Positions 44,235 through 54,086 of a stretch of DNA of 64,000 bases are shown in pieces. The stretch's first letter is position 1, and every line of letters begins with the position of its first letter. The DNA lies in contig NZ_OY781882.1 in assembly GCF_963677125.1 (NCBI RefSeq), positions 1,992,501-2,056,500 of the forward strand, given 5' to 3'. The notes under the pieces were generated by a model, which searched no databases, was not told where the DNA came from, and was given only the letters and a program-made list of their open reading frames with translations. Origin of the DNA: an uncultured Desulfobacter sp. (GTDB taxonomy: Bacteria > Desulfobacterota > Desulfobacteria > Desulfobacterales > Desulfobacteraceae). A program made the translations under genes and the position numbers.

Positions 44235-45326
44235 CTATATCTTCTGTCGTGCTTTAGCCACATCACAAAAATACGGGATGTGGCCGTCAAGGCGGTTGGT
44301 TTCAAGATCGGCATGGGCCGGACACCATGAGCAGATGTCATGCAAATCGCACGACCCACAAGTGGCTTTATATTGGCCACCGGTTGATGACAGTGCAATA
44401 ATGCCCGGGGTAAAATGATTCCAGGCATGGGCCAAGGTATTCGTTCGCAAATCAAGCGTGCAGTCCGGGTTTACAAGGGAGGGACAAAGCTGAAACCGAC
44501 CGTCCCAACTAATGGCGCATGTGTTAATGCCAGCCTGACATCTAAAGAGGGGATCTGGATTTATCCGGGGCTGGTCCAAAAGGTTTTGGCAGGTCTGCTC
44601 CAAGGCGTTGCGCCTATCCGGGTCTTTTTTTTCAAGGGCGACAATCTGTGCCGGTGTAAGGCGCTGGGCAAGGATTTCCATATTCCTTTCCGGATTCTTG
44701 TCCGCCCTGAGTTGTAAAAAAGGGTCAAATCTAAAAGGCTGTTTGGATTTAGCCCGGCAGAAGTCCGCAATGCCGTCAAAATCAGGCAGGTTAGCTTTGA
44801 TGATGGTCGACTTCAATGTAACCGGCAACCCCGCAGACAGAAGCCGATCAATCCCTCTCATTGTTGACTCAAAGGTGTTTTTCCGGGTGACTTTTCTATG
44901 GATATCTGCAGTAGTTGCATATACTGAGACTTCGATTTGTCTTGGGGGGTATTTTTTGAACAAATAGATGTGATCTGCGGAGATCAAGGACGCATTGGTG
45001 AAAAGAGAGACCAAAATCCCCCGGGTCCTGATATAAGTATAGATTTCCGGGAAATCAGGCCGAAGCAAGGGTTCGCCACCACTTAAAAGCACCCAGAGCA
45101 CATCCATTTTTATAGCCTGGTCCGTCAAATTTTTGATCTGATCCAGACTTAACTCGTTTTCTATGGCTTGTTGATCACCGGCCTCACGATTGATGTAACA
45201 GTGGACACAGTTATTATTGCACCGGGCAGTCAGGTCCATGACAATGGAGAGAAGCGCTCTTTGCTTTTTTGCCCGCTTCCACAGTGAGAGGTCCCCAATG
45301 GACAGGCTTTCTTCAGAATTAGACAT
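44235..45326 (-). CDS. Radical SAM/SPASM peptide-modifying enzyme
   Basis: 363 residues. Cys36, Cys40 and Cys43 form the CxxxCxxC 4Fe-4S site (TARCNNNCVHCYINREAGDQ); WVLLSGGEPLLRPDFPEI is the GGE SAM motif. The C-terminal SPASM region has RCQAGINTCAISWDGRFQLC and TCGSCDLHDICSWCPAHADL, ligands for auxiliary clusters. This architecture is typical of sactipeptide, PqqE- and mycofactocin-type maturases acting on peptides. It overlaps the peptidase gene by 8 nt. The nearby 47-residue peptide is the likely substrate. Confidence 0.9.
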   Translation of the reverse strand: MSNSEESLSIGDLSLWKRAKKQRALLSIVMDLTARCNNNCVHCYINREAGDQQAIENELSLDQIKNLTDQAIKMDVLWVLLSGGEPLLRPDFPEIYTYIRTRGILVSLFTNASLISADHIYLFKKYPPRQIEVSVYATTADIHRKVTRKNTFESTMRGIDRLLSAGLPVTLKSTIIKANLPDFDGIADFCRAKSKQPFRFDPFLQLRADKNPERNMEILAQRLTPAQIVALEKKDPDRRNALEQTCQNLLDQPRINPDPLFRCQAGINTCAISWDGRFQLCPSLVNPDCTLDLRTNTLAHAWNHFTPGIIALSSTGGQYKATCGSCDLHDICSWCPAHADLETNRLDGHIPYFCDVAKARQKI

Positions 45327-45789
45327 GACAAATCTGTCTTTTTATCGCCCTGACAACCGGTAAAACAAAATGATTGAGCAACCCGATCCTTGAGGCAACG
45401 GCAATGAGTCTCCCACGCCATTTGGAAGTCAGAATTTCTTTGCCGTTTGACTCTATCATCTCCACCCTAGCCAGGATATCTTTTTTATCGAACCAGCCGT
45501 CACAGCTTTTAAGATTGTCGCCTTTAAGCAAATATCGGTTACTTTTTTTAAAAACAATTCTATGGACTATCATTTTTTTGTGCTGATGCATGGCCGCCAG
45601 AACAACATCCCCTATTTTTGGTTTTTGAACCGGGGATAACGGGACCAGGGTGAGAATGCTGTCGTGCCTGATAAATGGGCTCATGCTGACTCCGGAACAC
45701 TGAATTTTAAAACTGCAACCCGGGGTTTGCTTGAAAAATGCCGTCATCATCGCATAAAACTCTTCTCCTGAAGGGCTCAGGATGTCCAT
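45319..45789 (-). CDS. S24/S26-family signal-peptidase-like protease
   Basis: 156 residues. CSGVSMSPFI carries the nucleophile Ser35; MIVHRIVFKKSNRYLLKGDN supplies His76 and Asp91, so it resembles the archaeal/ER-type (Ser-His-Asp) group rather than the Ser-Lys type. VVLAAM at 62-67 is the beta core. There is one weak hydrophobic C-terminal segment (about 133-147). In this operon it is the obvious candidate for leader removal. It overlaps PqqD by 13 nt. Confidence 0.82.
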   Translation of the reverse strand: MDILSPSGEEFYAMMTAFFKQTPGCSFKIQCSGVSMSPFIRHDSILTLVPLSPVQKPKIGDVVLAAMHQHKKMIVHRIVFKKSNRYLLKGDNLKSCDGWFDKKDILARVEMIESNGKEILTSKWRGRLIAVASRIGLLNHFVLPVVRAIKRQICHV

Positions 45790-46073
45790 TCCACAATAAT
45801 GCCCTTTTCAAGAAGTTCGGAAATCAATGTTTTTACGCCTGCTTCGATCCGGCTGGTGTCAGCCTCATATTCTTCGGCAATGGCTGAGCAAATCTGCCTT
45901 ATTGTTTTTTTTTGCTCTATACATTTCCAGGCAAGCGCACCGGTCTCGTTAAAGGAAAACATGGCGTCACTAAAGTCTGCTATGCCCGATTCAATAGGGA
46001 CAATGACAATTTCACCTAGAATATCTCGGGAAATTATTTTTTCTGATGGGGCATAAATAGTATCCAGATCCAT
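45777..46073 (-). CDS. PqqD-like RRE peptide chaperone
   Basis: 98 residues. The N-terminal beta part (MDLDTIYAPSEKIISRDILG, EIVIVPIESG) and FNETGALAWKCIEQKKTIRQ then ICSAIAEEYEAD show the PqqD winged-helix fold: the W-x-x-I/L and D-x-x-x-I patterns are clear. Such proteins bind leader peptides and deliver them to a radical SAM partner. It sits 5 nt after the HprK-like gene. Confidence 0.88.
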   Translation of the reverse strand: MDLDTIYAPSEKIISRDILGEIVIVPIESGIADFSDAMFSFNETGALAWKCIEQKKTIRQICSAIAEEYEADTSRIEAGVKTLISELLEKGIIVEWTS

Positions 46074-46078
46074 TACGC

Positions 46079-46957
46079 TTACATTCCTTTTATTATATCG
46101 TAGGCCCGACCGGTTTTGTCAAACTGAAGATTCCAGCAGGGAATATGCCGGCAAAGACCGGACAAAAAATCAAGTGCGTTGTCCCACCAGTCGCGGGTTT
46201 CAAAAGGACGAATCATACAGCCCAAAAGACGTTCAAAAGCATAACGCTTATCCGTAACCGGGACAACCTGATTGGCATTGGCCTTTTCAAGAAAAAAAAT
46301 GCCTTTTAAGGGGACGGTCTCCGGGGAGACATCAGGAACATCTCCGTGACTCCAAGTACCTGAAACAAAATAATTTTGACCTTTTTTACGTATGATGTTG
46401 CGATCATCACACAGAATATCAGCCCCTTGTTTCATGATGCCGGCCATGGTGGATTTACCGGCGTCCGAGTGACCCACAAATAAAAAGCCCTGCTTATCTA
46501 AACTTACACCCAGGGAGTGCATGATACAACCGTTTCTATATGCAAGGATGCGCCCCATGAGGATCTGATCGGTGGGAAACATGGTTAGGCTGGTCAATCC
46601 ACCCTTAAGAAACTTCTCTCTAATACTATCATCATTATAGATATCTAAAAACGAGTGTTCCTGGTCAGTAACAACGGTTCTAAAATAATTCTCATAGGGA
46701 GGTTCTGGTTTTATCCACTTATAAATCCATTGGCCGGCCTGGTGATAGATCGCCCAAGGTGGTTTCAGGTAAACGCGATTTTCAGGCTTTGGCATTGTCC
46801 TGCATTCTTCGAACCGATGGTGAAGAACAATATTTTCCTCTAAAGGGGCACTGATTTCAAAGGCCTTGAATTTTGGGCTGAAGGTCGTGTCTGAAAAGGG
46901 CAAATCACTTTTCACCTCGATACTCATTCCTGCAATCTGAAAAAACATCTTAGGCAT
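46079..46957 (-). CDS. HprK-like kinase of the RiPP cassette
   Basis: 292 residues. FLFVGHSDAGKSTMAGIMKQ gives the Walker A loop at about residues 162-170, and ADILCDDRNII the Walker B-like acidic motif, both as in HPr kinase C-terminal domains; the N-terminal 150 residues are of a different, unnamed type. In other RiPP systems HprK-like kinases phosphorylate the peptide (paeninodin) and similar genes occur in SynChlorMet cassettes. It is the first gene of the operon. Confidence 0.82.
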   Translation of the reverse strand: MPKMFFQIAGMSIEVKSDLPFSDTTFSPKFKAFEISAPLEENIVLHHRFEECRTMPKPENRVYLKPPWAIYHQAGQWIYKWIKPEPPYENYFRTVVTDQEHSFLDIYNDDSIREKFLKGGLTSLTMFPTDQILMGRILAYRNGCIMHSLGVSLDKQGFLFVGHSDAGKSTMAGIMKQGADILCDDRNIIRKKGQNYFVSGTWSHGDVPDVSPETVPLKGIFFLEKANANQVVPVTDKRYAFERLLGCMIRPFETRDWWDNALDFLSGLCRHIPCWNLQFDKTGRAYDIIKGM

Positions 46958-47791
46958 AACTAAAAAATCACGAGCCTCAAAATTAAGAAAGCTAAAACAT
47001 AGCTCCGCCCTGTTGGTTACATTTTCTTTGCGGAGTCAAATATTACCATCAACTAATTGTATTTACTATTTTTAGACTATTGCATATTTCATAAGAAAGG
47101 TCATCAAAAGCCAATGAGCCTGAAGTATAAAATATGCAATTCCGCCTGTCAAGGATCTCGAAATCAACAAATTTGCCATATTAATACTTTGAATATCTTA
47201 ACGAATTGTGATTTGAAATTATCTATTTGGGACAAGCGCATTCAACTTAACACATTTAACACACTTTCTCTTAAAACGAGCTTAAGATTACTAACAAAGC
47301 AAAACATATACCACCCCAACACATTATAACCAGATAACTTAAGGCCCCAATTTGGCAGCTTCGTAAAAAGCCATCGCCTATTGCGTTATGGCAGCCGACC
47401 AGGCTCGACATACAATATACATGCACTTCCCCTTTGTTAAACACTATACCTTGCAGACGAAATTTTTTACTCGGTCATCCATTTAACTTTTTAAAGGTCA
47501 TGATCATTTAGGCACGGGATATATGGCATATTCGTTTATGTGTTACAAAATTTGCATTCTGTCTGATTGTAGGTAATTAAAACCACAGATTCGAAATTAT
47601 ATATTTCAGAGTGCTATTTTTGTAACCACAGGTGCATTTTTAGTAACCAGATGTCAAACTATATTGCATAAATGCAAAAGTTATTAAAGCCCCCTAAGGG
47701 GATAACAATCATATTCTAACAATTTCGAGATACCAAAAAATACCTGAGATACCTAAGATCGTCTATAAAATAACGACGGGGAAATTTCAAT
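46958..47791. other. 834-bp intergenic region upstream of the RiPP operon
   Basis: No gene found on either strand. It should hold the promoter of the HprK-like operon. A segment at 47000-47030 (AGCTCCGCCCTGTTGGTTAC) recurs with a change at 35538 in the scrap island. Segment 47390-47500 is loosely repeated at 43920-44030. Near 47595-47645 there is a doubled AACCACAG motif. Confidence 0.45.
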
Positions 47792-49093
47792 TCAGCTAAA
47801 AACAATACAGGCCCGGTGCAGCCCGTCTTCTTCCCTGCTGGTATAGGCCCAGCCAAGCCTGTCGCACAACTGTCGGGTCAGTTGCAGGCCCAGCCCGAAC
47901 CCCAGATCCCTGCCCGTGTCATCTTCGTCGGGGATATGATTGATAATTTGAACACAGGTTTCGTTCTGAAAAATCCGGACCTGACCGCGCCAGGTGTGCT
48001 GAAACGCATTACGGATCAGATTGCCGGTTACAATACGCGCAGGCACCTGGGCCAGGGTTATCACAGAAGGCATAGTATCCAGAACAACTTGAACATCCTT
48101 ATCCCTGAGCAGATATTTAGCCTCTTCGGTCAATTCCAGAACAAGCTGTTCAAGATCCATATCCGAAACCGGCAACTGAACCTGTTCATCCTGGCCCAGC
48201 CACAAAAGGGTCTGGGTCAGATGCTTCATGGTAAGACTGGCTCGATCCACACGGGCTATGATTTTATTTTTTTGCCGGGTCTGGCGCGCAATTTTATCCG
48301 GATCTGTGCCGGTGATATCTAAATCGCTTTCATTCAACTTTTTAAGCAGTTCAACATTACTTCTGATTACACTGATAGGCGTACGAAGCTCATGGCTGGC
48401 GTGGCGCAGAAATTTGTGCTCCCTGTCCAGGCTCTCCTGGACGGATGACAGGCTCTTTTGAATGAGCCGGGCCAGCTCATTGAGTTCAGGATAAATGAAA
48501 TCGGGGGCTGGTGCTTTAAGCTGATCCGCGTCCAGTCCATGGGCCCACTGCCCTAAAGACTTTACCGGACGTTCCACCTGTTTCAAGAGCATCCAGATCA
48601 ACACGGAGATCCCCATCGCTGTCAGCAAACTGATCCCAAACAGCATACGCTTATTTTCTTTACCCCCATTCCCGATCAGGGGGGAAGTTTTGTGAGGTGA
48701 AGGTAGATGTACGACATAATACATCTCGTTGCCCAGCTGAAGAGACATGGCAAAAACGACGTTCTTAGGCTTACCAAACCATGAATCCTCCTTGCGAACC
48801 AAAAGCTTTCCCGGCGTTTGTGGGCAATCCATTAGCTGCTTTATACTCTCCGGCATCTGCCCCCACTGTTTTGCAATCATGAAACCGCTGAAACGTGTCA
48901 GGTTGTCCCGCTGATCTTCGGGTGTTGTTTTAATGTAACTTTCAAGCACATGGACCATATTCCCGGCAATAATATTGTCCATGCCTTTAAAAAAGAATCT
49001 CACGCTTAATACCGAGTAACCAATAATCAAAACCGCAGCCATCATTAAAAAAGAGAGAATCACAAACCATTTAAGGCTGATGGACATTTTCAT
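47792..49093 (-). CDS. Sensor histidine kinase of the efflux locus
   Basis: 433 residues: two membrane helices (about 8-28 and 150-170) flank a periplasmic sensor; then a HAMP-like linker, the H-box FLRHASHELRTPISVIRSNV with His234 as phosphoacceptor, an N-box (GNLIRNAFQHT) and GFGLGLQLTRQL G-box. It directly follows the response regulator (1 nt apart) and likely senses a periplasmic signal to control the RND genes. The ATP lid looks short. Confidence 0.9.
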   Translation of the reverse strand: MKMSISLKWFVILSFLMMAAVLIIGYSVLSVRFFFKGMDNIIAGNMVHVLESYIKTTPEDQRDNLTRFSGFMIAKQWGQMPESIKQLMDCPQTPGKLLVRKEDSWFGKPKNVVFAMSLQLGNEMYYVVHLPSPHKTSPLIGNGGKENKRMLFGISLLTAMGISVLIWMLLKQVERPVKSLGQWAHGLDADQLKAPAPDFIYPELNELARLIQKSLSSVQESLDREHKFLRHASHELRTPISVIRSNVELLKKLNESDLDITGTDPDKIARQTRQKNKIIARVDRASLTMKHLTQTLLWLGQDEQVQLPVSDMDLEQLVLELTEEAKYLLRDKDVQVVLDTMPSVITLAQVPARIVTGNLIRNAFQHTWRGQVRIFQNETCVQIINHIPDEDDTGRDLGFGLGLQLTRQLCDRLGWAYTSREEDGLHRACIVFS

Positions 49094-49094
49094 T

Positions 49095-49772
49095 TTAATC
49101 CCCTTCCCCTTCTTTTATGGAAAAGCCACGTCCGGGAATGGTATGGATCAAGGGCAAGTCAAACCCATCATCCACCGCCTTTCGCAAATGATGCATATGC
49201 ACTTTAAGACTGTTACTGTCCGGGGGATCATCCCCCCACACGGCATCAATGAGCTTTTGCTTGGGTACGGTTTCAGGGGCGGCGCGCAAAAGGGTTTCCA
49301 GGATCTGCCGGGCAATGGGCGACAGTTTGATATTCCGCCCTGCCCGGGTCACCGCGTCTTCTTTCAGGTTCATTTCAAGGTCTGCACAAGTTAGCAGCTG
49401 GACCTGGCCGGATCTGCGCCGTGCCAGGGCATGGATTCTCACCACCAGTTCCCGAAGCTCAAAGGGTTTAACCAGATAATCGTCCGTCCCGGCCTTAAAC
49501 CCGTCCACCTTGTCATCCAGGCGGTCCCGGGCAGTGAGCATAAGCACTGGAGTATCATTGCCCGCTGAACGCAGTTCCCGGCACAGGGTCAGCCCATCAA
49601 GCCGGGGCAGGTTAAGGTCCAGCAGCACCACATCATAAGCATTATCCGCCAGAAGCTTTTGGCCAGCCACCCCGTTGCTTGCATAGTCGCAGGAGATGGA
49701 TTCAATGGCCAGGTAGTCAATCACAGTTTCGGCCAGATCAAAATCATCCTCCACTAAAAGCACGTTCAGCAC
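49095..49772 (-). CDS. OmpR-family response regulator
   Basis: 225 residues starting at GTG with GAAAGGAAAGAG upstream. Receiver: VEDD acid pocket, Asp52 in VVLLDLNLPRLDG, and K in YLVKPFELREL. C-terminal winged helix ends KVHMHHLRKAVDDGFDLPLI, HTIPGRGFS. It overlaps the RND stop by 7 nt. Confidence 0.93.
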   Translation of the reverse strand: MLNVLLVEDDFDLAETVIDYLAIESISCDYASNGVAGQKLLADNAYDVVLLDLNLPRLDGLTLCRELRSAGNDTPVLMLTARDRLDDKVDGFKAGTDDYLVKPFELRELVVRIHALARRRSGQVQLLTCADLEMNLKEDAVTRAGRNIKLSPIARQILETLLRAAPETVPKQKLIDAVWGDDPPDSNSLKVHMHHLRKAVDDGFDLPLIHTIPGRGFSIKEGEGD

Positions 49773-52700
49773 ATCTCTTTCCTTTCAGCAAACGGGTTTA
49801 TCCACCACCAACACCAGTTTAATACCCTGCCGATATCATGGTGGACCACCAGAAGCACCGGGATCAAAACTAAAGTGATCACCGTAGCAAACATAATACC
49901 ATAGGCCAGGGACACGGCCGCCGGAATCAAAAACTGGGCCTGATGCGAAGTTTCATACAACAGCGGCAAAAGTCCTGCCACCGTGGTAAAAGAGGTTAAA
50001 AGAACCGCTCTTAAACGGCTTTTTCCAGCCCAGCTCACCGTTTCAAGCAATGAGGTGTCGCCACTTCTTTGAAGATCATTAAATGTGGAGACCAAAAGCA
50101 GACTGTCATTAACCACCACACCAGCCAGGGCAATGATACCATTAAGGGATAAAATCCCCAAGGAGAGATCGTTTAGCCAGTGCCCTAAAACCGCCCCCAC
50201 AATACCAAAAGGGATTGCCGTCATGATTAAAAAGGGTTGCATGTAGGACTTCAACGGAATGGCCAGCAGAAAATAGATAATAAACAAAGCCAGGATAAAC
50301 ATATTCACCATGGAGGTTTCGGTCTCAGCCTGCTCCTGGGCTTCACCGGAAAATTCGATATCCAGACTGGAGTATTGCTGTTTGAGTTTGGGCACCAGCT
50401 GCTTTTTAAGCTGTGCCACCAGTTCCGTGGAAGACATGATATCCTTGTCCACGTCTGCTGAGATATACACCGCCCGTTTGCCGTCTATGCGGGTGATGGT
50501 GTCCCGGGTATACCCGTAAGTCACCTTGGCCACACTGGTCAGGGGCAGTACAGTACCGTCGGACGTTCTGACATCGGCATTGAGTACATCGCTGACACTT
50601 TTTCTGGCGCCTTCGGGATAGCGCACCTTCACCTCCACCTCATCCACGGAACGCTGGAACCGCTGGACCACCTGACCGGAAAAGGCCTGGAGAACCTGTT
50701 CGGCCAGCATATCCGTGGTAAAGCCTAACGCCCTGCCCTGGGCGGTTAGTTCCATGAAAAGCTGGGGTTGGCCCGGTTCCAGGTTATCTTCAATACCGCT
50801 CACCGCAGGCATGGTGGATAATTGCGACTTAATAGTATCGCCGGCCAGGGTGAGTACCGTATCATCACTGGATCGCAGTTCAATGCGAAGGGCATCAACC
50901 ATGGCCGGTGCATTTTGAACGCTCAGGGTTTTTGTACCCTCGGGTGAGCCTGACAACTCCCGCCACTTGCGGGTAAACGTGTTGATATCATAGGGAGCAT
51001 CCGCTGTCAGCTGCAACTTCACAGACCCGGACTGGTCTGCTTCGGAAAGCACCTGCAGATATGCAATGGCAGAGTTTTCATCATCTTTGGCATGTCGCAG
51101 CTCCCGGTCCGCCTCATGGGCCTTTGATTCCAGAAGCGCCAAGGCGGTATGGGTTTGGCCGTAACTGGCATCATTCTTCATGGTCAGTTCCGCCCGCACC
51201 GTATCGCCGGGAATATCCGGGAAAAAACTCATGCGAACCATACCTGTAAACGGCATGGAAAGGACAAAAATAAAAATACCGGCAAACACCACCAGTACGG
51301 CATAACGGTGGTGAAGAGCGATCTTGATCAACGGCCCGTAAATGCGTTCATTCACTTGATTCAAACTCTGGTCGGTGATCTTTTGCACCCGCATCCAGCC
51401 TCGTTTTATTGGATTCTTTCCAGGCGTCTGGCGTGTGTTGAGATGGGCCAGATGGGAGGGCAGGATCAATTTGGATTCAATGACCGACAGCACCAGACAA
51501 ATGGTGACGACAATGGCGAACTGGGAGTACAATTCACCCATGTGGCCGCTGACCTGGGAAATCGCATAAAATGCCGCCACCGTGGTGAATACACCAAACA
51601 AGGTGGGCACGGCCACGGCCTGGGTGCCCCGGATGGTGTTTTCAATGGTGTCACCGTCCTTGGATCGCAAAGTATAGATACTTTCGCCGATCACCACGGC
51701 ATCATCCACCACGATACCCAGCGCCATGATAAACCCGAAGGTGGTGAATTCGTTCAACGAAAGTCCTGCGAAACTGTCCCCCATGAAATAGAGTGTGCCG
51801 AAAAAAATAAAAGGCAGCCCCATGGCCACCCAGAACGCCACGGTGAGATTGAGAAACATGGCCAGCAGAACAAACACGATTAGAAAACCGGTCAAGGCGT
51901 TTTCAGCCAGAAGCTCCAGGCGCTCAATGATCGTGGTAGATCGGTCATACCAGGAGGTCAGCGTCACATTGTTCGGCAGGCTGCCGCTTTTCCGGAATTG
52001 CCCCACCACCTTTTTGGCCCCGGCCACGGTCCTTGAGATATCATCCTGGCCCGTGGTAATCACCTGTAGGGCAATGCTGGTATGGCCGTTGAAACGGGAT
52101 AGCACAGGGGTTTCATCATCAAAGGTATCGTCAATTTTTGCCACATCACCCAAACGAATCTGACTGCCGTCGTCAAGGGTAAGCAGCGGAATCGACGAAA
52201 AATCCTCTTTTAAATAGGCCTGTTCCGAGGCCTGGAGTTGCAGATAAAGATTTTTATCCCGCAGCACGGCTGTGCGCGAACTTCCCGATTCATTGTTGAT
52301 GGCATCTTCCACATCAGACAGGGACAATCCATATGACTGGAGCTGGGCTTCGTCAATCTCAACACTGATCATAGGACCAAGATCGCCGGAGATCTCCACC
52401 CGGTTCACCTCACTATTGGAGAGAAGATCATCTTTAAGTTCTTCGGCCAGGGTCTGCAGGGTATGGCGTCCCACCTCCCCGTAAAGCTGGAGCCACAGCG
52501 CATGCTCCTCACGTTCCGCCTTTTCAATGACCGGTTTGTCCGCATCCGTCGGGAAGTTGGATATCGCATCCACTTTTGCCTTGACATCGCGCAGCAAGGT
52601 GTCCAGATCATAATCATCCTTCATCTCTATGGTCACGCAGGTGCCGGTGGTGGTGGAAGAACTGGTGATGGTTTTGATGCCCAGCACATCCTCAAGTTCT

Positions 52701-52921
52701 TCTTCTATTTTTATGGCAAGGCCTTCCTCGGACTGCTGGGCAGAACCCGAGTCATAGGTAACCGAAACCGTCAGGCTGTTGGGGGAAAGACTTGGAAACG
52801 CTTCTTTCCTCAATTTTCCCATCTGCATCAGTCCCAAGGAAACAATAAGGATCAACAGCAGATTGGCTGCCACGGAATTCTGGGCAAACCAGGGGATGAT
52901 CCCCCGCATTTTACTACTCAT
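49766..52921 (-). CDS. RND multidrug-efflux inner-membrane transporter
   Basis: About 1051 residues from the ATG at 52921 (MSSKMRGIIPWFAQNS), chosen because it overlaps the adaptor stop and upstream codons are unlikely. The AcrB/MMPL topology of twelve helices with two large periplasmic loops is seen; TM4 has GIVVDDAVVIGESI with the proton-relay acidic pair, and FTTVAAFYAISQ plus LAGVVVNDSLLLV mark TM5 and TM10-11 regions. It exports toxic compounds using the proton gradient. The substrate is not evident. Confidence 0.92.
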   Translation of the reverse strand: MSSKMRGIIPWFAQNSVAANLLLILIVSLGLMQMGKLRKEAFPSLSPNSLTVSVTYDSGSAQQSEEGLAIKIEEELEDVLGIKTITSSSTTTGTCVTIEMKDDYDLDTLLRDVKAKVDAISNFPTDADKPVIEKAEREEHALWLQLYGEVGRHTLQTLAEELKDDLLSNSEVNRVEISGDLGPMISVEIDEAQLQSYGLSLSDVEDAINNESGSSRTAVLRDKNLYLQLQASEQAYLKEDFSSIPLLTLDDGSQIRLGDVAKIDDTFDDETPVLSRFNGHTSIALQVITTGQDDISRTVAGAKKVVGQFRKSGSLPNNVTLTSWYDRSTTIIERLELLAENALTGFLIVFVLLAMFLNLTVAFWVAMGLPFIFFGTLYFMGDSFAGLSLNEFTTFGFIMALGIVVDDAVVIGESIYTLRSKDGDTIENTIRGTQAVAVPTLFGVFTTVAAFYAISQVSGHMGELYSQFAIVVTICLVLSVIESKLILPSHLAHLNTRQTPGKNPIKRGWMRVQKITDQSLNQVNERIYGPLIKIALHHRYAVLVVFAGIFIFVLSMPFTGMVRMSFFPDIPGDTVRAELTMKNDASYGQTHTALALLESKAHEADRELRHAKDDENSAIAYLQVLSEADQSGSVKLQLTADAPYDINTFTRKWRELSGSPEGTKTLSVQNAPAMVDALRIELRSSDDTVLTLAGDTIKSQLSTMPAVSGIEDNLEPGQPQLFMELTAQGRALGFTTDMLAEQVLQAFSGQVVQRFQRSVDEVEVKVRYPEGARKSVSDVLNADVRTSDGTVLPLTSVAKVTYGYTRDTITRIDGKRAVYISADVDKDIMSSTELVAQLKKQLVPKLKQQYSSLDIEFSGEAQEQAETETSMVNMFILALFIIYFLLAIPLKSYMQPFLIMTAIPFGIVGAVLGHWLNDLSLGILSLNGIIALAGVVVNDSLLLVSTFNDLQRSGDTSLLETVSWAGKSRLRAVLLTSFTTVAGLLPLLYETSHQAQFLIPAAVSLAYGIMFATVITLVLIPVLLVVHHDIGRVLNWCWWWINPFAERKEMC

Positions 52922-54086
52922 GGATATTCTCCTCCACCGGGGTAATCGCCATATCATCCAGGTAATGGTTTAACGGATGGATAAGCACTTTCTGGGCTGA
53001 GCCTGCAATCTCTTTTGGCGGTGCCACATAAATGGACTCCCCATGGCTGAACACAGGCTCCGTGGTAAAAGAGGCCAGGGTATTGTCCTTTTTCACATAC
53101 CAGATTTCACCCTTCTGGCTGAAGGCCGAACCGGGAAGCTCCCACAGGCCGGACATGGGCGGACCTTGGATGTTTACGGTAACAAAGGCGCCGAAAAGAA
53201 GCGGTGTCTCAGAATCCAAGGGGTGGTCCAACGCCACGATCACACTTCGTTGACGAGAATTTTCATCCGCCTGGCGAGATGCCCGCAGAATGTAGCCGGA
53301 CCATTGATCGCCGGTCTGGGCATGAACAAGGGTCACCGGCCACTTGCCATTATTCAGGGTCTCCATATCCGGTAGACCGGACCATTGGTTGGCAGACAAG
53401 GAGACGGTGATCTCAGCCCGGTCTGTGCTGTAAAGGGTGGCAATGGTGGTCCCTTCCTGGACATAGCTTCCCGGTGCCACGCTGCGGGCCACCACAAGGG
53501 CGTCAAAGGGCGCGGTGATCCGGGTGTAGGATAGATCTGCTCTGGCAGTTTCCACGGCAGCCTGGGCTGCGGTCACTGCCGCTTTGGCAGCCGCCACCTG
53601 GGGTTCATGCAACACCAGTTTTGAATCAGGGTTTCCGGTGAGTCCGGAAGATTCCCACTCCGTCTTTGCCTGCAAGGCTTGCCGCTCTTCTTCAAGCAGG
53701 GTCAGTTTGGCGTCGGACAGATCCTTCTGGGCCTGGGCAAGGGCATCTTTATATTCAGTGTTATCCAGCCGGGCAATCACCTCGCCCTTTTTAACCAGTT
53801 TTCCGGTTTCAAATGTGTTGGAAAGTGTTGTAATCTGACCGGCCACCCGGGCAGTAAGGGTCAATTCAAAATGGGGAGAGACACTGCCGTATCCTGTAAT
53901 CTGTGCATTATAACTGCCGGTGGATACCGATGTAACAGACACTTCAGGATGCCGGCTGACCTCTTCTTTTTCCGGGACCGGCATATTGGCCTGGGCCTTG
54001 ACGGCACCTTTAATATAAAAAATAAGGCCGGTCAGAAGGACAACGGCAACCCCAAAAATCACGATCTGGGAAATACGTCTAATCAT
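52914..54086 (-). CDS. RND efflux periplasmic adaptor (membrane fusion protein)
   Basis: 390 residues: N-terminal membrane anchor (about 7-27), a lipoyl-like domain (VAGQITTLSNTFETGKLVKK, GEVIARLDNTEYKDAL), a helical hairpin (about 110-180) and a second lipoyl part (APFDALVVARSVAPGSYVQE). It links the RND pump to the outer-membrane channel. It overlaps the RND gene by 8 nt and adjoins the channel gene by 1 nt. Confidence 0.9.
   Translation of the reverse strand: MIRRISQIVIFGVAVVLLTGLIFYIKGAVKAQANMPVPEKEEVSRHPEVSVTSVSTGSYNAQITGYGSVSPHFELTLTARVAGQITTLSNTFETGKLVKKGEVIARLDNTEYKDALAQAQKDLSDAKLTLLEEERQALQAKTEWESSGLTGNPDSKLVLHEPQVAAAKAAVTAAQAAVETARADLSYTRITAPFDALVVARSVAPGSYVQEGTTIATLYSTDRAEITVSLSANQWSGLPDMETLNNGKWPVTLVHAQTGDQWSGYILRASRQADENSRQRSVIVALDHPLDSETPLLFGAFVTVNIQGPPMSGLWELPGSAFSQKGEIWYVKKDNTLASFTTEPVFSHGESIYVAPPKEIAGSAQKVLIHPLNHYLDDMAITPVEENIHE

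Noticed and set aside
51149..51883. 244-codon plus-strand ORF opposite the RND gene
   Set aside because: Histidine- and glutamine-rich antisense shadow of a well-supported transporter.
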